From Camelus bactrianus (Eukaryota > Chordata > Mammalia > Artiodactyla > Camelidae): DNA of 64,000 bases. The stretch is taken from assembly GCF_048773025.1 (NCBI RefSeq), contig NC_133558.1, positions 40,210,501 to 40,274,500 of the forward strand, in the 5' to 3' direction. The notes under the pieces were generated by a model. That model was not told where the DNA came from. It did not search any database and was given only the letters and a program-made list of their open reading frames with translations. The position numbers were made by a program, and so were the translations under genes. Shown here piece by piece: positions 23,617-33,900 of this stretch. Numbering within the stretch: position 1 is the stretch's first letter; the number at the start of each line of letters is the position of its first letter.

Positions 23617-23891
23617 GTGTCCATTTTGTCTAAGTTTTTTTATTAGAGCAGTTAGTCCATTTATATTTAAAGTAATTACACAAATGAAAGGATTTACTTC
23701 TGTCATTTTTTAATTGTTTTCTAAATATTGTACCTTTCTTGATTCTCAAATTTTCTATTACTCCCTTTTTGTGTTTAATTTTATTTTGCAGTGTGCCATT
23801 TTTGTTCTTTTAAAATTTCCATTTCTTTTTTTTTTTTTTTTGTATTTTATTAGTGCTTGTGTTAGGAATTACAGTTGACCTCTTCAGCATA
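23617..23891 (-). mobile_element. LINE-1 fragment (ORF2 start), right arm
   Basis: Mirror of 4070-4345; the homopolymer here is T16 at 23826-23841, one longer than its partner. Confidence 0.7.
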
Positions 23892-26800
23892 TTATGACTA
23901 TATTGTGTGTGTGAATGCATGTGTGTGTATACATGTCTGTGTGTGTACATGTATGCATATATGTTTATTTATAACAGCTAAAAATAAGGTGAATTTAAAG
24001 ATACAAATATAGATATATATACATATACATAATAAATAAATAGTACATTAATTTCCTCTGTAGTTCTGTATAGTAAGAGAGACATAAACCTATGCACATG
24101 GGGACATGTCATTGTGGTAAAAGAAGAGGAAGCGTGAAAAGTACATTTAAGCCCAGACACAACTACACCAAGCTTTAGGAATTATAATGTGCTGCCATGC
24201 ATTGTAGATTAGTTAACCCATTCAACTATTTCATGAGGTAGGTATACTTTTGGTGTGGTTTTTGATAGTTAAGATAATTGATGCAAAATGCTTGAAGTTG
24301 CATAGGTAGTAAGTGATGACAGTGAATTTGAAATCCAGGTCTCTAAATACGGACTCTAAATCCTGTGATTTTTCCAGTATTTTATAAAATTTACCAACCA
24401 GTCAATTCTTAATTGTCCATATGCAAATTATTAATATCAGTCTCATAGTCACCAGCTCATACATCAAAACTTTCTGGTATATTTTAATTTGTTTGTATGT
24501 CTTCACTTTAAATCAATGTATGTAACACTTTTGTGTTTGAAAAATTAGCAAAAATTATCAATTTTACATGATAGTATTTTGTAATGTTTCTTGTTCTGTT
24601 CACTTTATAAATCTAAATTGACTGTCATTGCTGTATCTTACATCTCAGGGATCATGTTTTCCTTCAGATCCACACTATGCAGAATTGATTCCAAATCCTT
24701 GAAGCATAGCTGGATGTGAAATAAATGAAAGTCTGCCTAATACTCAGATTTAGGTCTATAAATTTAGATGGAAAAAATAAGCTGCCAGCTATCACAAGTA
24801 CGTTCTAAATTATTTTGCTTGGAAAACAGTTCTCCTATTCCACAGATTTTTCACAACTTCTATTTAAATGAGTTGAATGTAAGCCAGTCCTTTTCAGGTA
24901 CATCTGAACATGAAAATGACCAAATTAAATCATGTTCTCTAAAGACTGACAAGAACTTGATTAAAAAAAAAAAAAGAGTGATTAGCAAATCATAAACTCC
25001 ATGCAAACACAATCTGCCTGTGAGAAGAGGTCTAAAGGGGCAAACGTGGAAAGTTAGGAGAAAAAAATATTATTTTGGAAGCCATGAAGATTTTATTGTA
25101 GGAGTGTTTTTGCTGTAAGTCTAATACCATATTCATAATGCAATCCTGTGCTGTGATATTTTAATCATCAGCCATGTCTCTATTCTTTGATCTAACAAAT
25201 GCCAGGATAATTTGTCCTATTATTCTAATGAGTTAGGCTTACAGTCCTTTCTGATTTTGCTTACATAATCCTATTAACCATTTCCAGATTAACTATTATT
25301 CATAAAATCATTTAATCTTTACCCTATTGACATGAAATCTATCTTAACATCGTTAGCTGTACAGTTCTCCAACCTCTCAGCTTTCGAGTTTCCCAAATAT
25401 TATATTCATCAATGTTTTATTCACTTTCTCCTGTTTTAAGATACTTTTTTTGCTCTAGGTATTAAATGACTTTTAATATTTTAGATTTCTTTTTTTTTTT
25501 TTTTTTTTTTTTTTTGGTTCAGCAGAGAAATAGGGAAGATCTGTATACCTACAAAGAGGGAGTTTTAATGCCCTTAAGTAAAAGAGACAAGTGCAGAGAG
25601 AATAGATTTCACAGATAGAAGAACGGGTAATGTTACAGAGCAAGACTAGGGAACTGGAACAACCCATGATTCCAGGGGACCAGGGAAGGACACGGAACTG
25701 CCCACAGGCAATGTGGTTTGTGTATGTGTATGAGAGAGAGAGAAGGTGGGGGTGGGGGGAGAGAAGGAAAGATGAGATAGGGAGAAAAAATAGACAGGTG
25801 GGTAGATAGACTGATTAACTATAATATATTTCTATTTGTGCTTTTTAAGTGTAGTCAGTCTCAATGAACAACTTTTCACTGGTTGGTGAATTGAATGTGT
25901 AAAAGATAATAATAAATGCACTAATAAGATAATTTAATCTTTCCCCCAAAGAGAGGGCCTGCTAAGATGGTGGGGGTGGGGTTACTGCGGACAGGAAAGT
26001 CAGTATCATTTTGTGTTTATGCTTCTTATTGGAATAAAATAATTTTTCTCCAAAGATAGGCAAGCCTAATAATTCACTTTTTTATAGTATTCTCAAACTG
26101 CCACAATAACTAATATTATAGAATGTCTTCTTGGTTCATAAAGAGCATGATTAATGTGGGCAAATCCACAGAGGATAATGTTTAAGTGTGCTGTGTCATC
26201 TGCTTGGCCTTTCCTTCTCAGTTAAGAGTGTCATAACATGCAATCCAGGCAAGTCATAAGAACGTCTTAATGAAATATGCATAGTTTTTAATTAGAAAGA
26301 ATGGCATATGTATTTTTATGACATTCTTGAATTTTAAATAATAGAAGAAAGTGGAATCCACAACTTAAATTTTGTGCAGCACAATAGACAACAATACACA
26401 ATGTATAAAAGACTCTACCGTGATGCTTTATTTACTTAATTAATAGCATGTAAAACTTAGATTGAATTAATTTCCACCAGCATCTTATTTAGATATGTGG
26501 TCCAATCTTAATGTAACATTAAATGATCTTAAACAGTTTTCTGATGCTTTATAAAATTATTTCCAGCTAAAGAAATTCATACCTGGGTTCATATGATAGA
26601 AAATTGGAAAAGTGAACTTTTGTGTGTGGTTGTATAAAGAACATATTGATTGAATAATAATCAGTAATTAAGCATCTACCTCTAGATAGAAAAATTTCAA
26701 AATTCTTAAAATGAGAAACACGGAAAATGCTTCTGCAAGTTTCTGCAATGTTTCCACTTAAAATATCATTTTAAAAATGCATAAACATCCAAGTAACTTT

Positions 26801-27961
26801 ATGCGTTGTTGATTGAGTATCAAATATCAAAATACCTCTTTGGACAGGGATTTTATCTTTAAAATATATATTCTTTCCAGGAAAACTATATTATTTGAAA
26901 CTTCATGGTACGTAAAACACTTTCATGAGTTAATAAATAATTATTTTATTAATATGATTTTAAATGTCAAAGAATAAATTACTAATATGCTTGAGTAATA
27001 ATGATTAAATGACATTCCCTGGGTCAAAAAGATATAATGTAAAAGAAAAAGACTTGCCTTTTGAGTTAATACAATTTTTTAAGAATTAAACATTTTCATT
27101 CAATTACTGTGGATAATTAAGTTGCTCTCATTATTACAAAACATACACACAGATATTGCTTCAAAATATTTGTATTTGTGTGTTTGTGTGTGTGTGTTTA
27201 ACTAATAAAGCATAAAGAAAGGAAATCTTAAGTTGAAGAAGAAAAGATACTTTTAAATGAAAAATAAATGAGATATCTATAGTTGCTTTTTTATTTTGAA
27301 TCTTTTGAAAGGTTCAGGTCATTTTACAATCTTGAAAATAGGATACAGTCAATAAAGCTTAAAAATAGCAAATGTATAAAGTTATAGAAATGTTTCTGGT
27401 ATCAACTTTCCATCTTTCATTAGAAGAAGATATTGACAATAATGGATTATATGAAACAAGGTCTCTTAATGTTGAGTTCTTTTGTATATAGTGCCAGGAG
27501 TGCTGAAAAGTGGGAGTAGATGGATTTTTGCTCTTGTTTTTTCCTTGCTATGACACCTGAGTCTCAGGAAAGATAGACTTTGAGTCCATTTGACTCTAGT
27601 GCATACGTTGACAGAAGGCAAGTTTGTTGTACTATTCAGTTAGGCAGATCAGCTGTTCACCAAGAACCTGGCACATAACAGACACAAAATAGGTTACAGT
27701 TAGACAATGGAGTGAATAGATCTATGGGCTCTTTGGGTTACATTCAAGGCAATTCTAAAAAAGCTTTGGTGGCTGACTTATCAGTTTGTTCTCAAGTAAT
27801 GAAAACCCTAGTACCAGAAATCCTAGGAAAAGTGTGTCTTAGGATCTCTTACCCTTTAGATTGAAGTTTGTACTGGAGTTGTCCTGGGAATGCCCTGGTT
27901 ATTTTATTAGAGCCTAGAGGTCTTTTCCAACATAATCATACTAAAGGAATACAGTGTTCTG
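23892..27961. other. AT-rich non-coding flank, right arm
   Basis: Mirror of 1-4070. Contains the MIR at 24171-24367, a poly-T at about 25490-25516 and a purine-rich stretch near 25730-25800. No exon seen. Confidence 0.6.
24171..24367 (-). repeat. MIR SINE, right arm
   Basis: Mirror copy of the MIR at 3595-3790. Confidence 0.75.
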
Positions 27962-29480
27962 AAGAAACTTTAGGGGATATATCTCTTTAAAAAATATCTA
28001 CATATACATTATGTCTGAGTATATACCTACATGTATGCTTATATATGTTATATATATAATATATATATATGCAAATATATAATTTGTTACAGGTATACCT
28101 TGTATACATTTAGATTTTGGAGTTGATTTGTATCTGCTTGAGACCATCTTTACTGTTATAAAGCTACAGAGATACAGGATTAGGAGCATTCGGAAGAGAA
28201 CTGCCATTTAGGTGTCTTTGAGTCCTAAGAGGGATTCTGAAAGATCTCTGGCTCACAGAAGATAATACTAGCTATATATTTAAAGAATAAATGGCCAGGT
28301 TCCTTTCTTTTCTCCTTCCTTTTTTTCCCTTTTATTTCTGCTTCCTTTCTCCCTTAATTTTACATACAGTACAGGTACAGAAGGAAACAACATGTACAAA
28401 ACAAGAGTGAACGTTTCTCATGTGTTTTTGGAGACTGTCGCTGTCTTCAGTTCTCTGTTCCCTTTCCAAGGAAGCCCAGTCATCATTAGGTACACCTTTA
28501 TGCTTTTCTTTCTTTTCTTTTCTTTTCTTTTCTTTTCTTTTCTTTTCTTTTCTTTTCTTTTCTTTTCTTTTCTTTTCTTTCTTTCTTACTTTCCTCATAG
28601 TTACCATGATAGTCTGCAAACTCCTGGCCCATAAACATATACATACATGGGCCAAGAATATTATGTATGTATCTAATGAGCCGGATGAAGTTTTACTTCT
28701 TTTGCTTGTATTTTCACCACTAAACTCCTTATATCCTAAACACTAACCCTTCACCCCAACCATATTCTTTTAATATTTACTCTTAACAAAACAACAAATA
28801 TAATAAATATTTTATTGAAAGTGTGTTCTTTTGAGGGGCACAGGGAATGATCAATTTAATATAAAGTGAATGCTTTTAATTATGAGCATCAGAGTGTATT
28901 TTACATTGATTCATGATACCATGAAGATTAGTGAACAAGGAAACATGTAATAAGCATATTGCTACAGGTATATGTAGATGGGGTTTAGAAGAGAATCACA
29001 GAATTACATTAATAATATAAAACAGGTTAAAAAAGGTAAATTGCCTTTGAAAATGCTCAAATTTTTAACATACCTTATTAAAAATCTAGTTAAGAATTTG
29101 ACAGGTATCCAATTAATGTAAAAAATAAAAAGGAATGAGATAGGTACTTAAATATAAGATTCAAAGCCAAGAAAACAACTCAAATACACATTTTAACTGC
29201 TGGAGGGACAACATGGTATCTTAATAACACAATTCAAATCTTTGCCCAAGATACTCATTTTTTGCAACTTTGTGATTAATTTATATATCTGAGCTGTATA
29301 GTAGAGATTTGAAGCAGAAGATTGAACTGGGGAAAAATACTTCTTGAAACAGCTATAGATTTTGAGTAAACACATAAATAATTCAACATGTTGGTTATAT
29401 TAATCAATTAGTCTATATCCATAATTATATTTTGTTATGCATATGTATGAGTACAAATTTTATGTATTGATATTTCTTTA
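27962..29480. other. AT-rich non-coding DNA past the palindrome
   Basis: No gene seen. Holds an AT-rich tract near 28000-28080 and the (TTTTC)n tract listed separately. Confidence 0.5.
28503..28586 (+). repeat. (TTTTC)n microsatellite
   Basis: About 16 nearly perfect TTTTC units. Produces long, meaningless Phe/Ser- and Lys/Arg-rich frames. Confidence 0.95.
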
Positions 29481-30480
29481 TAATTTCATTTTTTATCTGT
29501 TCTTTCATGTTCATTGCTTCTGCATTATTTACCTGCTATATTGTTTGTTCATACAAGTTTCTTTCTTATAGAAGTGTGCCTTTCATCGTCATGCACGTTT
29601 CCCTTTACTTTGTTAAATATCTCCTTTGTCTTGATATTACTTTTGCATTTTCAATATTATTTTTCTTTATATTTGACAGATATAATTTTGCCAACCACTT
29701 ATTAGTACTTTATTATATTTTCTATCTTAAGATTTAATTTATATTTTAATTTAAATATAAAATTCATTGATATGAATGTATCTCAATATGGTTTTAATGG
29801 TCATTTTGTTACTTCACAACCGATTGCATATTTTAGTTTTATCTTGAATTTTTAATGTCAAGAAAGTTGACACTGTCATTCCTGTTTTATAAACAGATGT
29901 TTGTTTTTATTCTCGATCCCTTGCTTCCCTCAAATCTTCAGCTGAGATCAGTTTATTTTTGTGAAGTATAACCTTTAGAATTCCATCAGTGAGGGCATTT
30001 GGGCAGTAAATATTATCAAGTTTTACTTGTTCAAATATATCTATTTTTTATGGACTTTTAAAAAAGATTTTTGTTTGTTTTGTTAATGGAGGTACTGGGG
30101 ATTGAACCCAGTTTTATATTCCCTTCCACTAAATTCAAAATTATACACTCTGTTTGTTTAATGGTTAACCTATAATTTATATTAAGCATTGTTAACATTT
30201 CAACATATAAATTTAATTCAATCTTTTGCTTTCCTTTTAGCTAACAAAGACCTTAGATCAATGTCAATGCATTTACCACTCCAACCTTTCTGCTGTTTTC
30301 ATGTTTTAATTATATTTTATTTAATCACAAGACATTTTATTACTATGAAGTGTGACTTGAATAGTGTTTACTTGCTTTGTTCATGGATGTCTTTCTTTAA
30401 TTTCCTTTTCTTTGTTCTATTTCAGACTCCCTAGCTAGAATAACATTCCTTCGGCCTAAAGTTAATTCCTTTACAATTCT
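29480..30480 (-). mobile_element. Old L1M ORF2 remnant
   Basis: Antisense, AT-rich L1M-like sequence (TTCATCGTCATGCACG, AGAATTCCATCAGTGAGGGC and similar blocks), highly decayed. Interrupted near 30070-30140 by a piece of camelid SINE. Confidence 0.5.
30075..30140 (-). mobile_element. Truncated Vic-type SINE
   Basis: Plus strand reads GGAGGTACTGGGGATTGAAC, the complement of the tRNA-Ala B-box end of the camelid Vic SINE. Only the 3' part of the tRNA-like head remains, followed by an A-rich tail on the minus strand. Confidence 0.6.
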
Positions 30481-30639
30481 GTTTACACTTCCAAAAATTG
30501 AGAAGAAAATGGCCAACAAATTAATACAAACATTAATGATATTTATGTAGTATTTTCACATAAAAATAAATAAATGTGACCCTTAAATATATGAAAAAAG
30601 CTTAAACCTATAAATCCTTATAATAAAGGATTTCAAAAT

Positions 30640-30935
30640 AATATACTGCAAGAACATTATTCAGCTACCAAATTATCAACAAATGAAATGTCTGACAACA
30701 TATTCTGTTGGCCAGCCTCTAAATAATGATGCATTCTCAAGCATTGCTGATGGGAATGAAAAACAGTACAACTCTATGGAGGGGATTTTGCAATACCTAA
30801 TGAAAGTATACACACGGTCACCTTATAAATTCAGGAATCCTATTTCTAATAATCTGTCCAAAGATACAATGGCATGAACATAAAATGTTATATTTCATCT
30901 TTATTATACGAAAAAATTATCAATAAAAAAAATTA
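30640..30935 (+). mobile_element. Old L1M 3' fragment
   Basis: Sense L1M-like blocks: TTGCTGATGGGAATG, ACAACTCTATGGAGGG and TTTGCAATACCTA, the usual order near the end of ORF2. Confidence 0.6.
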
Positions 30936-30974
30936 TTATTTTTAACTCTTACGGCCCTCTTCCCTCTGTCCCAG

Positions 30975-33900
30975 GGCTAATGCCCCACCGCCCCGCCCCC
31001 CGCCAGGCCCCGATCGGTTCCGCTCGGCCGCACTCGCCACGACCCGAGCAGCAGGAGCCCGAGCACGAGGGTCCGCGCTTCCGGAGGGAGGAGGGTGGCG
31101 CGCACGCACGCGCGGATACGCACGCGCGTAAACGCATGCGCGGATGCGCCTGCGCAGACGCCAGAACTGCCCGGAGCTTGAGGAAGCTGGGCATTTCTGC
31201 AGCGGCTCCCGAGGAAGAAGGTGGTCTGGGGACTGGGCTGCCGCTTGCCGTAACCTCCGCAGCCGCGGCCGGGCAGGTAAGGGGGCGCTGGTGGGGGCGT
31301 GCAGGTCGGGGAGCCGGCGGGTGGGGCCTGGGCTGCGCGTTTGAGGAGGCTCACGGGTTGAGGGTGCGTGGGTGAGGCCCCAACCGCGCGGCCAGTCAGG
31401 ACCCTGAGGCGAGTGCGGGCCGCCGCCGTGGTTCGTAGTGCCCCCCCCACTCCAACGTTAATAGTCCCTGAACCCCGTTTCTTTGCTGCAGCTTCTACCC
31501 GGGTTTGGGGAAGCGAATGCAGCCCCGGGAGGTGGGAGGGCGCCTGAAGGGCCCGGGAGTACTTCCGACCGGCCCTCAGGTCATGGCCTGCTCCCGCGAG
31601 GCGGGTGCGTTGCTGTCGCGGAGCTGCGGTAGGAAGGGGGTTGCGCGTGCGAACTCCTGGATTTGTTACCGATCCCTCGCGGCCTGGGGCGGCCTCTGCT
31701 ACCCCATGTTCGCGGGGTGCACGTCTGGCGGTCAGTCGGCGAGGCTTTGTTGTCAGGGTGCGGGGGCGGCGGCGGGCGGTGGCGACGGGCGGCGGCGGAC
31801 GGCGGACTTCGGCGGCCGCGGGCGGCGGCGGCCGCGGGCGGCGAGCTGCGGCGGCGGCCAGCGGCGACTGCGGGCTGCGGCGGCGGGCGGCAAGCTGCGG
31901 CGGCTTGGAGGTGTGCCCCTGGGAGCCAGCCAAGTTGCTCCTATCTACCCCGTGTGTTCTGGGGGCGGCCTGTCCTGCCGCAGGTTCCCAGGACTCGGGG
32001 TATTGGGTATGGAGACCCGGCCGCAGGGGCAGCGGGATGTTCCGTCCCCGCCGCCCCGCCCGGCCCGCCGCTCCGCCGCCCGTCCCCGCTTGGCCCGCCA
32101 GGCCCCGATCGGTTCCGCTCGGCCCCACTCGCCACATCCCGTGCAGCAGGAGCCCCAGCCCGAGGGTCCGCGCTTGCGGCGGGAGAAGGAGGGCCGCGCA
32201 CGCACGCATGGGCGAATGCGCCAGCGCGGACGCCAGAACTGCCCGGAGCTTGGGAAGGTGGGTGCTCCTGCAGCGGCTCCTTAGGAAGAAGGCGGTCTGG
32301 GGACTGGGCTGCCGCTGGCTGTCGCCTCCGCTGCCGCCGCCGGGCAGGTAACGGGGCGCCGGTGGGGGCGTGCAGGTCGGGGAGCCGGCGGGTGGGGCCT
32401 GGGCTGCACGTTTGGAGAGGCTCACGGGTTGAGGGTGCGTGGGTGAGGCCCCAACCGCGCGGCCAGTCAGGACCCTGAGGCGAGTGCGGGCCGCCGCCGT
32501 GGTTCGTAGTGCCCCCCCCACTCCAACGTTAATAGTCCCTGAACCCCGTTTCTTTGCTGCAGCTTCTACCCGGGTTTGGGGAAGCGAATGCAGCCCCGGG
32601 AGGTGGGAGGGCGCCTGAAGGGCCCGGGAGTACTTCCGACCGGCCCTCAGGTCATGGCCTGCTCCCGCGAGGCGGGTGCGATGCTGTCACGGGGCTGCGG
32701 TGGGATGGGGGCTGTGCGTGCGAACTCTTGGAGTTCTTACTGGTTCCCCAGCGTCCTGGGGCGTCCTCTGCTACCCCATGTTCGCGGGGTGCACGTCTGG
32801 CGGTCAGTCGGCGAGGCTTTGCTGTCAGGGTGCGAGGGCGCGGCGGGCGGTGGCGACGGGCGGCGGCGGACGGCGAGCTGCGGCGGCAGCGGGCGGCGGC
32901 GGCTGCGGGCGGCGAGCTGCGGCGGCGTGGAGAAGGTGTGCTCCTGGGAGCCAGCCAACTTGCTCCTGTCTACCCCGTGTGTTCTGCGGGCGGCCTCTCC
33001 TGCCGCAGGTTCCCAGGACTCGGTGTATTGGGTATGGAGACCCGGCCGAAGGGGCAGCGGGGTGGTCCGTCCCCGCCGCCCCGCCCGGCCCGCCGCTCCT
33101 CCGCCCGTCCCCGCTTGGCCCGCTAGGCCCCGATCGGTTCCGCTTGGCCGGACTCGCCACATCCCGGGCAGCAGGAGCCCCAGCCCGAGGGTCCGCGCTT
33201 GCGGCGGCAGGATGAGGGGCGCGCACTCACGCGCCTATACCCCGGCGCGGACTCCCGAACTGCCCAGAGCGTGGGGAAGTTGTGTGTTCCTGAGAGGCTC
33301 CCAAGGTGGAACGCGGCCTGAGGTCTGGGTGGCCGCTTGCCGCCGCCTCCGCTGCCGCCGCCGAGCGCATAAGGGGCGCTGGTGGGGGCGCGCAGGTCGG
33401 GAGCCTTCGGGTGACGCCCGGGCTGCGCAGTTGGAAGGGTAGCGGTGCGTAGGTGAGGCCCGGGACTCGAGAACCGTTAGGACTTTGAGGTGCGTCGGGG
33501 CCACCGCGTGGTTCGTGGTGCCCACTCCCCACCACTTTAGTAGTCCGGGAACGCCGCCTCTTCGTTGCCGCTTATACCCGGGGGAAAGCGCGTACCACCC
33601 AGGAGATGGGAGGGCACAGGTCGGCCAGGGAACACCCACTGGCCCTCAGGCCATGGCCTGCTCCCGCAAAGCGAGTGCGGTGCTGTCGCGGGGGTGCGGT
33701 GGGATGGGGGCTGTGTGTGCGAACTCTTGGATTTCTTACTGATTCCCCCGCGGCCTGTGGCGTTCTCTGCTACCCCATGTTCGCGTGGTGGACGTCTGGC
33801 AGTCAGTCTGCTCCTGGGAGGCGAGGCTTTGCTGTCACGGTGCAGAGGCGTTGGCCGGCTGAGGTGGCGGGCGGCGTTTAGCGGCGCCGGGCGGCGGCGC

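Larger units (their letters stand above)
15103..27961. repeat. Right arm of ~12.86-kb palindrome
   Basis: Reverse-complement partner of 1-12858. The inner end is at 15103, inside a near-palindromic 15-mer at 15101-15115, and the sequence diverges from the left arm immediately inside it. Within the window the outer end is 27961, set only by the left arm reaching position 1. The right arm is probably the ancestral orientation, because the spacer S-gamma array is G-rich on the plus strand, as expected upstream of a plus-strand constant gene. Confidence 0.97.

Noticed and set aside
28332-28655. Lys/Arg-rich small protein
   Set aside because: Translation of the (TTTTC)n microsatellite.
30977-32521. 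Open frame of 514 codons on the minus strand (and several of 200-300 codons nearby)
   Set aside because: Lies in the CpG-rich tandem array, where stop codons are rare by composition; Ala/Arg/Pro-rich, repeated with frame changes from unit to unit, and no known domain.
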